From: Clostridia bacterium
GTDB lineage: Bacteria > Bacillota > Clostridia > Oscillospirales > CAG-272
Assembly (NCBI GenBank): GCA_017466375.1
Contig: JAFTUH010000044.1
Coordinates: forward strand, 21,153-85,152
Reading direction: 5' to 3'
Length of the DNA: 64,000 bases
Each line of letters starts with the position of its first letter. The first letter of the stretch is position 1. The notes under the pieces were generated by a model. That model ran no database searches and was not told the DNA's origin. It worked only from the letters and a program-made list of their open reading frames with translations. Of this stretch, positions 1-9,706 are shown one piece after another. Made by a program: the position numbers and the translations under genes.

Positions 1-1048
1 GGGCGCACTCGTCCAGCACAGGCTGTTCAAATCCGATCATCTGTCCGCGGTGGCAGATAAGGCTGACGCCGTCAAAGCCGTGCACCTTAACATTATTCAC
101 AAGCAGTTCAATGACGTAATCCTGCACCTCTTTGTAGGCATAGGAGCAGATACGAACCTGCCGTCCGTCGCGCGTGAGCATATGGAACTCGGGATGCGCT
201 TCGCAGAAATACTCCTGCATCAGCGGCTGAGAAGAACCCGAAAAAGACGCGAGACTCATGCGGAATCCGGCGTAATATTTTGCACCGTATGAATGAATCA
301 ACTCACGGCGGGCTGCATGGATGGCGCCCTGCTTGAGCGCGGCTTTGCGGTTTTCATCGTTATACACGATTGCCGTCCAACCGAGTGCCTTTGTGTGATC
401 GGTAATGGCACGGCCGTCGTAATTGTCCGCCATGATCTCCTGTGTGCAGATCTTGACATCGTCGTTCTTGATCTGCACAAGTTTGAGCATTGCATGCTCG
501 ACTTCGTCCGATCCGTCCCACAGATTGCAGTCGTTATCGTAGTGAACGTGCAGGTTTCTGTGCCCTTCGGGATTCATATACGCCTGATACGCCGCAACTT
601 CCTCCTCCGTCATCGGAACGAAGCGAAGCCACGCGATACTGGCATAATAATCCTGCTTATGGTGCTTATGGAACACAATGTCTCTGCCGGTCAGATCGGC
701 ACAGCACCACAGCTGCTCCTCCACCCATTCAAATGAATTTTCACGGGGCGGACGGGGGAAGAAGCCCTCACGGATCATCGTGGGCATTTTTTCATCGGAA
801 AAGCGCATGTACGCCGTCATCGAGCCGTCATTGGTGATGCGTGCATGGTAGATTTTATACCATCCGGTGAGCTCCGGCGAAAGCACGATCGGCTCGGGGT
901 GCGAGGTTTCCAGCGCCGTGAGCATTTTACCGCGGATAGTGTCTGTCTCGTAATCGACGGTAAACCACGTATCGGAGTTACCGTGCGCACCGAGCACATC
1001 TTTGTTTTTGATGATCTGATTCAGATCGGAAATAATGATTCCCTCCAT
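1..1048 (-). CDS. GH-like TIM-barrel protein, paralog 1 (partial)
   Basis: About 349 codons are visible from an ATG at 1046-1048, preceded by a clear AGGAGG ribosome binding site; the 3' end lies beyond the left window edge. The translation closely matches the next gene throughout, including an N-terminal segment starting MEGIIISDL, a conserved TRDGR segment and the start of the core containing ICHRG and GFEQPVLDE. It is the last gene of a four-gene tandem run transcribed leftward. I read the family as distantly related to family-10-like glycoside hydrolases, from the barrel-like pattern and conserved acidic residues; no enzyme activity can be assigned. No signal peptide is seen, so a cytosolic protein is likely. 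Confidence 0.75.
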   Translation of the reverse strand, partial: MEGIIISDLNQIIKNKDVLGAHGNSDTWFTVDYETDTIRGKMLTALETSHPEPIVLSPELTGWYKIYHARITNDGSMTAYMRFSDEKMPTMIREGFFPRPPRENSFEWVEEQLWCCADLTGRDIVFHKHHKQDYYASIAWLRFVPMTEEEVAAYQAYMNPEGHRNLHVHYDNDCNLWDGSDEVEHAMLKLVQIKNDDVKICTQEIMADNYDGRAITDHTKALGWTAIVYNDENRKAALKQGAIHAARRELIHSYGAKYYAGFRMSLASFSGSSQPLMQEYFCEAHPEFHMLTRDGRQVRICSYAYKEVQDYVIELLVNNVKVHGFDGVSLICHRGQMIGFEQPVLDECA

Positions 1049-1084
1049 ACAGGAATCCTCCTTTTTGTGCGGAAATCCGCAAAA

Positions 1085-2791
1085 TTACAGCGGCAAATAG
1101 GTAGAAATATCCACTCCGTCGTACTTCAGCACGCGGTAAAAATTCACGGTATACGTTTCGGGATCGATAGAGTCGCGTCCGAGTTTTCCGAGCACACGGC
1201 AGGCGGTCAGATTGCCGACAGCATGACAGTGATTGTAGCAGGAGAAATTCTTGACGCCAAGTGCTTTAAGCTCCTCTCCCTGCTCTATCAGTTTAGAGAG
1301 AGACCGGATACCGTAGAGAGACAGACCGCAGTAGAAATCGACACCGTATGTATCCGATGCGGAAAGATACCGCACCAGCTCTTCCTTTGTTCTGTCGAAA
1401 TTATAGGCAAGTGCTCGGTAAACCGTATAGTAACGCTCCAGCTTCGCCTTGTATTTCTCGAGATCGATCAGCCCGTCTTCAGCGCGGTAGTCATCGATTA
1501 CCTCATACTGTGCAAGTGCGTCCATCGTTATCGCATCGATCGCACCGGCTTTGGCAAGCGCAACGCAGTCGATACCCATATTCTCGGCATTATATCCGAT
1601 AATCATATTGATCGGGATATGCTTTCCGAGTGCCTTATCCATTTCCTTGTGCAGTCGGATAATAAAATCGCCCATGATGGCGCAGTGCACCTCGGTCAGG
1701 CGGGGATCATCCATCGGCAGGCGGCGTGCATCCAGTCCATCAAAGCGGCGGGCGCACTCGTCCAGCACCGGCTGTTCAAAACCAATCAGATTACCGCGGT
1801 GGCAGATGAGGCTGATACCGTCAAAGCCGTGGATTTTCACGTTATTGATGAGCAGATCGATGACGTAATCCTGCACCTCTTTGTAGGCATAGGAGCAGAT
1901 ACGCACAGAGCGTCCGTCGCGCGTGAGCATATGGTATTCGGGATGCAATTCGCAGAAATACTCCTGCATCAGCGGCTGGGACGCGCCCGAGAACGAAGCC
2001 AGACTCATGCGGAATCCTGCGTAATAATCCGCTCCGAACGAATGGATCATTTCCCGGCGCGCGGCATGGATTTCTCCCTGCTTGAGCGCGGCTTTGCGAT
2101 TTTCCTCATCGTATACGATCGCCGTCCAGCCGAGTGCCTTCGTGTGATCGTTGAACGCACGTCCGTCGTAATTGTCCGCCATGATCTCCTGCGTAACAAT
2201 CTTCGTGTCGTCAAAGCGGGTCTGCGCCAGCTTGAGCATGGCGTGCTCGACCTTTTCCGATCCGTCCCACAGATTGCTGTCGTTATCGTAATGCACGTGC
2301 AGATTTCTGTGCCCGTCGGCATTCTCGAACGCCTTGTACGCTTCCACCTCTTCGTCCGTCATCGGAACAAAGCGGAGCCAGGCAAGTGCGCAGGAATAAT
2401 TCTGCTTATGATGCTTGGAGAGGACAATATCCCGTCCGGTCAGATCGGCGGCGCGCCAAAAGAACTCCTCCGCCCACTCATAGGCCTGCGAGCTCTGCGG
2501 ACGGTTGTCCGCCGTACCGCTGTGAATCATGGTATACGTACGCTCATCGCTGAGGCGGAGGTACGTAAAACCGCCCGAAATACGCGAAATGAAAATCTTA
2601 TACCATCCGGTAAGCTTCGGAGAAAATTCGATCGGCTGCGGACGTGCGGTACTGTCGGTTGTCAAGAGCTTGCCGCGGATGTCACCCGTTTCGTAATCCA
2701 CGGCAAACCACGTATCCGGATTGGCGTACGCGCCGAGCACTTCGGCGTTTTTGACAATTTTGCTGAGATCGGAAATAATGATTTCATTCAT
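1085..2791 (-). CDS. GH-like TIM-barrel protein, paralog 2
   Basis: A 568-residue protein with no signal peptide. An N-terminal region of about 180 residues (start MNEIIISDL), probably beta-rich, is followed by a barrel-like domain with the conserved TRDGR, DGISLICHRG (CHRG near residue 330) and GFEQPVLDE blocks shared by the paralogs on both sides. It is nearest in sequence to the partial paralog at the window edge. Spacing to its neighbours is about 36 and 42 bases, so the four are probably one operon. The general resemblance is to family-10-like glycoside hydrolases with conserved Glu/Asp on strand ends; substrate and reaction are unknown. Confidence 0.75.
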   Translation of the reverse strand: MNEIIISDLSKIVKNAEVLGAYANPDTWFAVDYETGDIRGKLLTTDSTARPQPIEFSPKLTGWYKIFISRISGGFTYLRLSDERTYTMIHSGTADNRPQSSQAYEWAEEFFWRAADLTGRDIVLSKHHKQNYSCALAWLRFVPMTDEEVEAYKAFENADGHRNLHVHYDNDSNLWDGSEKVEHAMLKLAQTRFDDTKIVTQEIMADNYDGRAFNDHTKALGWTAIVYDEENRKAALKQGEIHAARREMIHSFGADYYAGFRMSLASFSGASQPLMQEYFCELHPEYHMLTRDGRSVRICSYAYKEVQDYVIDLLINNVKIHGFDGISLICHRGNLIGFEQPVLDECARRFDGLDARRLPMDDPRLTEVHCAIMGDFIIRLHKEMDKALGKHIPINMIIGYNAENMGIDCVALAKAGAIDAITMDALAQYEVIDDYRAEDGLIDLEKYKAKLERYYTVYRALAYNFDRTKEELVRYLSASDTYGVDFYCGLSLYGIRSLSKLIEQGEELKALGVKNFSCYNHCHAVGNLTACRVLGKLGRDSIDPETYTVNFYRVLKYDGVDISTYLPL

Positions 2792-2833
2792 AGAGAGAGA
2801 ACTCCTTTTTGAGAGAGAGAATAAAGTTTCGGA

Positions 2834-4555
2834 TCAGCTCCACTGCGGCATGTAGGTGGAAATGTCCATGCCGTCAATTTTAAGAATGCGGTGGTACTTC
2901 AAATCGTAGGATTCGGGATCCAGTTTTTCACGTCCTGCCTTGCCGATCACGCGGAGAATCGGCTGATTGCCGCGGAAATGGCAATGATTGATGCAGGAGA
3001 AATTCTTCACACCGAGAGCTTTGAGGCGCTCGATCCAATTTATGTAGTGCTGGATCGTCGGATGATGGAGCGTCGTGATACCTGCAAAGAACTCAATACC
3101 GTACTTTTCGGAAATCGCAACCAGCTTCTCTGCCCCTGCACAAGTTCCGTCCGTTTTTCCGCCGCGTGTCTGATCCCAATAGTCGGAAATATCGCGGTAA
3201 ACGGTGAAGTACTCCTTGACGCGCTCGGCATACTTATCGAGATCGATCAGTCCGTCCTCGGCGAGGTACTCCTCGACCTTCTCGTAGTGATCCATACTGT
3301 CCTGGCTGACGTGATCGATCAGTCCTTCAGCGGCGAGTTTTTCGATATCGATACCGTTCTTCTTTGCCGTTTCAGGCGAGAATCCGATCATGACGTTGAC
3401 CGGCACGGGACTGCCGTCGGGCATACGGATCTGCTCACGCAAACGGCGAACAAACTGTGTAAAGAACTCGCACCAGACGGAGGTAAGGCGCTCGTCCGCC
3501 ATTGGCAGACGGCGAGCATCCAGTCCGTCATAGCGGCGCGCAACCTCGTCCAGTACAGGCTGCTCAAAGCCAAGATGTACACCGCGGTGGCAAATGAGCG
3601 TGATACCGTCAAAGCCATGCTTCATGGACTTTTTAAGCAGATCCACCGTATGCTGCTGTACCTCGGGATACGCATAGGAGCAAACATTCACACGGCGTCC
3701 GTCACGGGTATAAATATGATACTCGGGGTGAGTTGCGCAGAACGGCTCACGTCCGACACAGGATGCAATGGACGTACGCATACCTGCATACACCTTGATA
3801 CCCCAGCCGTGGAGCATATCGAGACGTCCTTTTTGCACCTCGGCGAGCTTCGGTGCGAGTTTGCGGTTCTCGTCATCGTAGAGGATCATCGTCCCGCCGA
3901 GACGCTTTGCATCCGCAGCGTGCGGACCGGTATCGTTATGGTCCAGCGTGACCTCCTGCGTACAGATCTTGACGTCATCGTGCTTGACCTGCATGAGGCG
4001 GTAGCGGGTATGCTCGATCTTCTCCGAGCCCTCACCGAGGTTGGAGTCGTTATCGTAATGGACGTGCAGATTTCTGTGTCCTTCAGGATTTATGTACTCC
4101 TTATATGCTGCGACCTCCTCATCCGTCATCGGGATGAAGCGGATCCACAGAAGCGCGACATCGTAGCTCTGCTTCGGATGCTTATCGAGGATAATATCCT
4201 CCCCCGTCATATCGGCGCACTGCCAAAGCATCTCCTCCGCATACTCATACTGCTGCGTTTTGGCGATACGGTATGTATTTTGGCAGTTGCAGAAAAACGT
4301 ATACGTCTCCTCGCTGCTGAGGCGGATGTAATCGCACCCATCCATGCGTCCGAGGTAAATCTTATGCCAGCCCTTTACGTTCGGGGACAGCACGATCGGC
4401 TCGGGGCGCGTGGGATAATCGGCGTAGAGCATCGTGCCCTTGATCTCGCCGGTCTCGTACTCGACCGCAGTCCATTTATCGCGGTCCCCCGGCGCACTGA
4501 GAGCCTCTTTGTTTTTGACAATCTCCGGAAGATTGGAAATAATAATTTCTTTCAT
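2834..4555 (-). CDS. GH-like TIM-barrel protein, paralog 3
   Basis: A 573-residue cytosolic protein starting MKEIIISNLPEIVKN. It has the same order of blocks as its neighbours: N-terminal sandwich-like region, HRNLHVHYDNDSN, TRDGR near residue 280, ICHRG near residue 322, GFEQPVLDE, and a conserved cysteine-containing C-terminal segment around NFSCINHCH. It is clearly diverged from paralogs 1 and 2 but co-linear with them. It lies second from the promoter end of the tandem run. The HRG and EQP blocks are the likely active-site loops (inference). No activity can be named with confidence. Confidence 0.75.
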   Translation of the reverse strand: MKEIIISNLPEIVKNKEALSAPGDRDKWTAVEYETGEIKGTMLYADYPTRPEPIVLSPNVKGWHKIYLGRMDGCDYIRLSSEETYTFFCNCQNTYRIAKTQQYEYAEEMLWQCADMTGEDIILDKHPKQSYDVALLWIRFIPMTDEEVAAYKEYINPEGHRNLHVHYDNDSNLGEGSEKIEHTRYRLMQVKHDDVKICTQEVTLDHNDTGPHAADAKRLGGTMILYDDENRKLAPKLAEVQKGRLDMLHGWGIKVYAGMRTSIASCVGREPFCATHPEYHIYTRDGRRVNVCSYAYPEVQQHTVDLLKKSMKHGFDGITLICHRGVHLGFEQPVLDEVARRYDGLDARRLPMADERLTSVWCEFFTQFVRRLREQIRMPDGSPVPVNVMIGFSPETAKKNGIDIEKLAAEGLIDHVSQDSMDHYEKVEEYLAEDGLIDLDKYAERVKEYFTVYRDISDYWDQTRGGKTDGTCAGAEKLVAISEKYGIEFFAGITTLHHPTIQHYINWIERLKALGVKNFSCINHCHFRGNQPILRVIGKAGREKLDPESYDLKYHRILKIDGMDISTYMPQWS

Positions 4556-4589
4556 GATGTTCTCTTTCTCTCTCTATATACTATACGGA

Positions 4590-6206
4590 TCAGCCTCTCC
4601 AGTTCGGCACGTAGGTGGACATATCGGAATCGTTCAAAGACATCGTATGGTAGGCGGTAACCTCGCACAGCGTCGTATCGATCTCGTCATGTCCGAGCTT
4701 GGAAACAAGATGGCGGCGCGGGATATCGCCGACGCGGTCGCTGAAATTCATTGTGGAGAAGTTCGTGACGCCGAGCTCCTTGAGCGCATTCATCCACTCG
4801 ATATACTGTGCGGCACGCGATCTGACGGTGCACATGAATGCGTAGAAATCGATGCCGTGCTTCTCGGCAAGTGCGAGATAGGCGGGGATACCGGCTTTGA
4901 TTTTATCAAGGCTTTCACCTGCGATACGGGACACGGGCGCCTTCGTCTTGAGCATTTCCTTGTACGCATCGAGATCGACCGTGCCGTCCTCCTTGAGGCA
5001 GCCGTCGAGCACTTCCGTATACTCCATCAGGCCCTGGCATACGCTGTCGATTGCTTTATCGGCGGAAAGAGCTTCGACATCGATACCGACTCTCTTTGCC
5101 GTAGCCGGCTCGAAATCGGAAATGAGATTGATCGCGATGTGCTTGCCGGCAGCCTTATCAAGTTCGGCACCGAGGCGCTTCACAAACGCCGTCATGATCT
5201 CGCACCACACACCGTTCAGGCGGGCATCATCCGCAGTGAGCGTACGTGCATCAACACCGTATTTTGCGGAAACGGCATCCAGCACGGGCTGCTCAAACGC
5301 GATCAGCATGCCGCGGTTGACGTAGAGAGAGACACCGTCAAATCCGCAGGCAACGGCGTCCTTGATCTGACCGATCATGAAATCCTGTACGGCGGGATAT
5401 GCGTACGAAGCGATGGAGAGCGCACGTCCGTCACGGGTAGTAATAGCACACTCGGGATGTGCTTCGACAAATGCGTTTCCGGCATTCGGGGCGAAGAACA
5501 TCTTTGCAGAGGCAAGGCTGAGCTTATAGCCGGCATACAGCTTCACGCCGTAGGACTGCACCATAGCGGTCTGCGCCTTGTACGCCGCAAACGCGTCCTT
5601 CTTTGCTGCCTCATCAAAGAACAGCGGAACGTCAAGCGTTGCGATATTGACATCCGTATTCTCAAGCGTACGGAGCGCGCGGGTGGTATCCGCTGCACTG
5701 CCGGCACCGAACTGTGCGTGGGTATTTTTCTTCGCCGGTGCATTGTATGCAAGGTATTCCTTGACCTCCTCGTCCGTCATCGGGATAAAGCGGAGCCAGC
5801 AAAGATCCGGTACACCGTTGCCGGGCGCCTTCTGCAGGGTGATCTCCTTATCGGTCATATCGGCGGCACACCAGAAAAACTCCGGGACAAACTCGTTCGC
5901 CTGCCACTGTGCGGGCACGGACATGGTCGGTGCAGCGAACTCGGTGAAATCTGCGGCCCCGGTCATCTTCAAATTGAACGAACCGCCCATCTTGACAAAG
6001 GCGACGAACACCTTGCACCAGCCCTTGACGTTCGGAGCAAGGATCAGATCTGCCGGATGATCGAAAAAGGAGGACACAAGCATATTGCCATGAATATCCT
6101 TCGCGGTGTACTCCATGTACATCCACTTGTCTTTCTCCTGTACCTGCACCAGTTCATCGGTGTTTTTCACGATCTCGTTCAGATTGGAAATAAGGATCTG
6201 TTCCAT
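4590..6206 (-). CDS. GH-like TIM-barrel protein, paralog 4 (most diverged)
   Basis: A 538-residue protein starting MEQILISNLNEIVKN, the first gene of the tandem run. It keeps the family order, but several family residues differ: CHRG is replaced by VNRG near residue 298, and the HRNLHVHYDND block is lost (AKKNTHAQFGAG instead). The AFEQPVLD block, the TRDGR block and the C-terminal layout are kept. It may have changed substrate or lost activity. The ribosome binding site is weaker than for the downstream copies (GAAAGTGAG). It ends about 34 bases before paralog 3 and starts about 75 bases after the dehydrogenase gene, so it may be in the same long transcript. Confidence 0.72.
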   Translation of the reverse strand: MEQILISNLNEIVKNTDELVQVQEKDKWMYMEYTAKDIHGNMLVSSFFDHPADLILAPNVKGWCKVFVAFVKMGGSFNLKMTGAADFTEFAAPTMSVPAQWQANEFVPEFFWCAADMTDKEITLQKAPGNGVPDLCWLRFIPMTDEEVKEYLAYNAPAKKNTHAQFGAGSAADTTRALRTLENTDVNIATLDVPLFFDEAAKKDAFAAYKAQTAMVQSYGVKLYAGYKLSLASAKMFFAPNAGNAFVEAHPECAITTRDGRALSIASYAYPAVQDFMIGQIKDAVACGFDGVSLYVNRGMLIAFEQPVLDAVSAKYGVDARTLTADDARLNGVWCEIMTAFVKRLGAELDKAAGKHIAINLISDFEPATAKRVGIDVEALSADKAIDSVCQGLMEYTEVLDGCLKEDGTVDLDAYKEMLKTKAPVSRIAGESLDKIKAGIPAYLALAEKHGIDFYAFMCTVRSRAAQYIEWMNALKELGVTNFSTMNFSDRVGDIPRRHLVSKLGHDEIDTTLCEVTAYHTMSLNDSDMSTYVPNWRG

Positions 6207-6249
6207 AATTACGGTCTCACTTTCATTTGTTTGTAAATTTGATTTATCA

Positions 6250-6272
6250 AATTCCGCTTCGCTTACGGAATT
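6250..6272. repeat. Short inverted repeat between dehydrogenase and paralog 4
   Basis: Arms AATTCCG (6250-6256) and CGGAATT (6266-6272) enclose a 9-base loop. There is no T run on the minus side, so it is more likely an RNA processing or stability hairpin than a terminator. Confidence 0.35.
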
Positions 6273-6281
6273 GTATACGGT

Positions 6282-7232
6282 TCAATCTACGTGGGAGCGT
6301 CTCTCCCCCGCAAAATGGGCGCGGATATTCTCCGCAATTTCATCGAGGCATCTCTGCCGCGCCTCAAATGCACCCCACGCCATATGCGGTGTAAGGCACA
6401 CGTTCGGCAGATCACGCACGGTATACAGCGGATGCGTTTCGGAAAACGGCTCCTCTGTATACACGTCGATACCGATACCGCCGAGACGTCCCTCTCTCAC
6501 GGCATCTGCAAGTGCGGCTTCATCCGCAACGGCACCGCGCGCGACGTTCACAAAAATCGCACCCGGTTTCATGGCGGCGATACGCTCCCGCGAGATGATC
6601 CCTCGCGTGTCATCTGTAAGCGGTGTATGTACGGAGAGGATATCCGCTTCACGGCAGAGCGTATCGACATCGACCGTCGGGTAGTCCGGATCGGGGGTGC
6701 GGCGGCACACGATCACGCGGCAGCCGAATGCCTCGGCAACCCGTGCGACCTGCCTGCCGATATTTCCCGCACCGAGGATGCCCCACGTCTTCCCTGCAAT
6801 CTCGCCAAACGCAGGCGTGAGCCGATTGGCAACGCCGGATGCGCTGTAGGCGCCGCTTTTCACGAAATCGGTGAAAACGGGCAGGTGGAAGACAAGCTGA
6901 AGCACCATAGCGACGGTGAGCTGGGCAACGCTGTTCGTCGAATAGCCGACGACGTTACACACGGCGACACCCCGACTGCGGCAATACGCAAGATCGATAT
7001 TGTCGTACCCGGTTGCCGCCACGCAGATGAGTTTCAGTGCATCTGCCTCTGCCAGATTGGTCTCATTCAGTTTTATTTTGTTTACGATCACGACGTTTGC
7101 GTCTCTGACGCGATCCGCGACCTCATGCGGTGCAGTCAGGGGGTAAACGGTAAGATCACAAACAGCCCGGAGCGAGGAAAACGAGACATCGTCCCCGAGC
7201 GTCGCTCCGTCCAGAATGACCGCGCGGATCAT
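6282..7232 (-). CDS. D-2-hydroxyacid dehydrogenase (NAD-dependent)
   Basis: A 316-residue protein of the D-isomer-specific 2-hydroxyacid dehydrogenase family (glycerate/hydroxypyruvate/phosphoglycerate type), reducing 2-keto acids with NAD(P)H. The Rossmann motif GILGAGNIGRQ lies near the middle, followed by VNVARGA (substrate Arg region) and the C-terminal PHMAWGAFE with the catalytic His. I chose the ATG at 7230-7232 rather than upstream in-frame starts because it overlaps the hslO stop as ATGA and follows AGAGCGAAGGG. It is therefore translationally coupled to hslO. The exact 2-keto acid is not identifiable. Confidence 0.88.
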   Translation of the reverse strand: MIRAVILDGATLGDDVSFSSLRAVCDLTVYPLTAPHEVADRVRDANVVIVNKIKLNETNLAEADALKLICVAATGYDNIDLAYCRSRGVAVCNVVGYSTNSVAQLTVAMVLQLVFHLPVFTDFVKSGAYSASGVANRLTPAFGEIAGKTWGILGAGNIGRQVARVAEAFGCRVIVCRRTPDPDYPTVDVDTLCREADILSVHTPLTDDTRGIISRERIAAMKPGAIFVNVARGAVADEAALADAVREGRLGGIGIDVYTEEPFSETHPLYTVRDLPNVCLTPHMAWGAFEARQRCLDEIAENIRAHFAGERRSHVD

Positions 7233-8116
7233 CCCTTCGCTCTCTTTCTCGCGGTGAGAATCTCCTCCGCGGTGAAGGTATACTTCGTTTTGCAGAAGCG
7301 GCATTCCGTCTCAACCGGTGCGCCGCCCTCCGTGATTTCCGCGATATCCGCGTCGCTCATACTGATGAGCGCTCGCTTATAGCGGTCACGCTCACAATTG
7401 CAAACGTACGCGATATCGATCTCATCGAAGAAGTCGAACTCGATCCCCTCGAATACCATCCCGACGATATCAGCAGGTGTGTGCCCGACCTCGATCAGCT
7501 TGGAAACGGAGCCAAGGGAGGTGACGTTTTTCTCAATCGTCGGGATAAGCGACTCGTCCGCCCCGGGCAGAAGCTGGAGCAGAAATCCCCCCGCAGCCTT
7601 GCAGGAGTTATCGAGATCGGCTCTTACCCCGAGCGCACAGACCGTAGGCGTCTGCTCACTCGTGACGTAGTACTGCGAGATATCCTCAGCGATCTCACCG
7701 CTGACGAGCGGAGAGATGCCGACGTACGGCTCACCCGTACCGAAATCCCGGACAATACAAAGAGAACCGCCTCCCACGGCGCCACCGACATCCAATTTCC
7801 CGACAGAATTCGGGGGGAGTTCCACGGATGCATCCTGTGCATATCCGCGGACATTTCCCTTATAGTCACTTACGCAAAGGATCGTGCCGGCAGGTCCGTC
7901 TCCGCGAATCTGCAAAGAGAGGGAATCTGTCGCGTCTTTGAGAAGTGACCCCATCAAGGATGTTACGGTCAGACAGCGGCCGAGAGCTGCGGTCATTGTT
8001 TTTGAGGTCTTGTGAATCTGATGTGCTTTTTGTACGATTGCGGTGGTATCCGCACAGACAATTCGCACACTGCCGTCCCGCGTCATAGCGCGGACGAGCA
8101 AGGAATTGGCGTTCAT
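7229..8116 (-). CDS. hslO: Hsp33 redox-regulated chaperonin
   Basis: A 295-residue Hsp33 homolog, a cytosolic holdase activated by oxidation. The N-terminal chaperone domain is complete, and the C-terminal zinc switch has the four family cysteines at about residues 239, 241, 272 and 275 (CNC and CRFC). Length is typical. A strong promoter (8197-8225) lies upstream. The stop overlaps the start of the downstream dehydrogenase by four bases, so the two form an operon. A redox switch protein fits a strict anaerobe meeting oxygen or hypochlorite stress. Confidence 0.95.
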   Translation of the reverse strand: MNANSLLVRAMTRDGSVRIVCADTTAIVQKAHQIHKTSKTMTAALGRCLTVTSLMGSLLKDATDSLSLQIRGDGPAGTILCVSDYKGNVRGYAQDASVELPPNSVGKLDVGGAVGGGSLCIVRDFGTGEPYVGISPLVSGEIAEDISQYYVTSEQTPTVCALGVRADLDNSCKAAGGFLLQLLPGADESLIPTIEKNVTSLGSVSKLIEVGHTPADIVGMVFEGIEFDFFDEIDIAYVCNCERDRYKRALISMSDADIAEITEGGAPVETECRFCKTKYTFTAEEILTARKRAKG

Positions 8117-8196
8117 AGCTATATCTGCAACCTTTCAAAATCGCTTCGGATTCGTCCCGAAGTTACTTTTGCATACATAGTTCCGTACACACCGCT

Positions 8197-8225
8197 ATTA
8201 TACCATTTGCCCCTGTTTTTGTCAA
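8197..8225 (-). promoter_or_regulatory. Sigma-A type promoter for hslO
   Basis: On the minus strand TTGACA (8220-8225), a 17-base spacer, then TATAAT (8197-8202): a perfect consensus about 80 bases upstream of the hslO ATG. Confidence 0.85.
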
Positions 8226-8305
8226 TAGAAACGGGCATTTATTTGCCCGAAAATGTGAACATTTTTTAACGATTTGCCGTGTCGCGCATAAAGAGGAAAA
8301 TCCGC

Positions 8306-9661
8306 ATGGATACTAACACAGAAGAAATCAAGAAAGGATCATCGGACAGATCGAAACAACAATTCGACATGCCGATACATGATGACATGAAAACTCTCGT
8401 GAAAATCCTCACCGCTTCCCTTCTTCTCTCCTCCGTTCTTCTCACCTCCGTCCTCGCCGTTCCTCTCTCTCCGGCCCTTGAGCACATCGCCGCAGCCTCG
8501 GGCATGGTAAAAAGCGGCAACAGCTACGCAGGCGTTCTCTTCACCGCGGCTGATTTTGAAAACGCGGCAGCTGTCACCGATTTTGACACACTCACGATCA
8601 CCTCTCTCCCTGCCGCGGCGGACGGCACGCTGTACCTCGGCGCGGTTCCCGTTGCGGTGAATCAAAGCATCTCTCAAAAGAGTTTGGACAGTCTGAAATT
8701 TGTGCCCGCCGCCGGCACGGAAGAAGGCTCGTTCACATTCTCCTTCGGCCGCGGGTATACGATGGAGTGCGTGATGAAGATCACGGATGAGATCAATTTC
8801 GCGCCCGTAGCGGCATCGTATGAGGAAACCGTCGCGGCATGGACGCAGAGAGACATCACCTGCGTGGGCTCTCTCGACGCCTACGATCCCGAGGGGGACG
8901 CACTCGTTTTTGAGATCGTCGATTATCCAAAAAAGGGACTGCTCGTAATGAATGATGCGACGCACGGTGACTTCCGCTACACGCCGTACGTTGGCTGTTC
9001 GGGCACGGACTTCTTCACCTATCGCGTTCGTGACAGCTACGGTAACTACTCCGGCATCGCCACGGCAAACGTATCGATCTCCCGTAAGAACCACGGCGTC
9101 GTCTTCTCCGATATGAGCGAGCACTGGGCACACAGCGCGGCGATCGAGATGTGCGCGGCAGGGATCATGGACTACGCGGCGAACGGCACAGACGCGGTAT
9201 TCATGCCGGATAAGGCGGTCAGCCGCGAGGATTTCCTCGTGATGGTCATGCGCGCACTCGGTGCGGATCTGGATGACGAGGCGGGCGAGATCCACACCGT
9301 TTTCGCGGACGATGACGAGATTTCCGCGGAAAACAAGGCTTACGTGAGCGCGGCATACAACGCAGGAATTATCAAGGGACGCGAGGAAAACGGCATCCGC
9401 ACGTTCGCGCCCGATGACACGATCACCCGTGCCGAAGCGGCGGTGATGATCAACAACATCCTCGGTGCGGAGGTACCGCTTCGTGTCTCGCTGTTCACGG
9501 ACAATGATACCGTTCCCGCATGGGCGCAGAGTGCGCTGTACGCACTGAACGATCTCGGTATCCTGAAAGGCACGGGCGCCGGCACAATCTCTCCGTACGC
9601 GACGATCAGCCGCGCACAGGCGGCACAGATCCTTCTGAATCTGACGCAGTACGTGGGATAA
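8306..9661 (+). CDS. Cadherin-like plus triple SLH surface protein
   Basis: A predicted cell-surface protein of 451 residues. I prefer the ATG at 8306 because AGAGGA sits about 9 bases upstream; the annotated hydrophobic stretch (LVKILTASLLLSSVLL) then lies about 28-45 residues in, as a signal peptide or anchor. After about 100 residues of unknown sequence comes an Ig/cadherin-like domain (DPEGDALVF, GDFRYTP, GTDFFTYRV). The C-terminal part has three SLH repeats (FSDMSEHWAHSAAIE, VFADDDEISAENKAYV, FTDNDTVPAWAQSALY), which in this family bind pyruvylated secondary wall polymers. It is followed by a shared terminator and is monocistronic. Confidence 0.85.
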   Translation: MDTNTEEIKKGSSDRSKQQFDMPIHDDMKTLVKILTASLLLSSVLLTSVLAVPLSPALEHIAAASGMVKSGNSYAGVLFTAADFENAAAVTDFDTLTITSLPAAADGTLYLGAVPVAVNQSISQKSLDSLKFVPAAGTEEGSFTFSFGRGYTMECVMKITDEINFAPVAASYEETVAAWTQRDITCVGSLDAYDPEGDALVFEIVDYPKKGLLVMNDATHGDFRYTPYVGCSGTDFFTYRVRDSYGNYSGIATANVSISRKNHGVVFSDMSEHWAHSAAIEMCAAGIMDYAANGTDAVFMPDKAVSREDFLVMVMRALGADLDDEAGEIHTVFADDDEISAENKAYVSAAYNAGIIKGREENGIRTFAPDDTITRAEAAVMINNILGAEVPLRVSLFTDNDTVPAWAQSALYALNDLGILKGTGAGTISPYATISRAQAAQILLNLTQYVG

Positions 9662-9673
9662 AAAATAAAAAGC

Positions 9674-9706
9674 AAAGCGATGCGGCAAAACCGCATCGCT
9701 TTCGTT
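9674..9706. terminator. Bidirectional terminator between SLH gene and AraC gene
   Basis: Twelve-base arms (9674-9685 and 9691-9702) with loop CAAAA, flanked by A and T runs, between convergent genes. Confidence 0.85.

Noticed and set aside
845..2812. 655-codon plus-strand frame (and similar ones at 2891-4660 and 4434-6236)
   Set aside because: These are shadows of the minus-strand GH-like paralogs, repeating the same shadow words in each copy.
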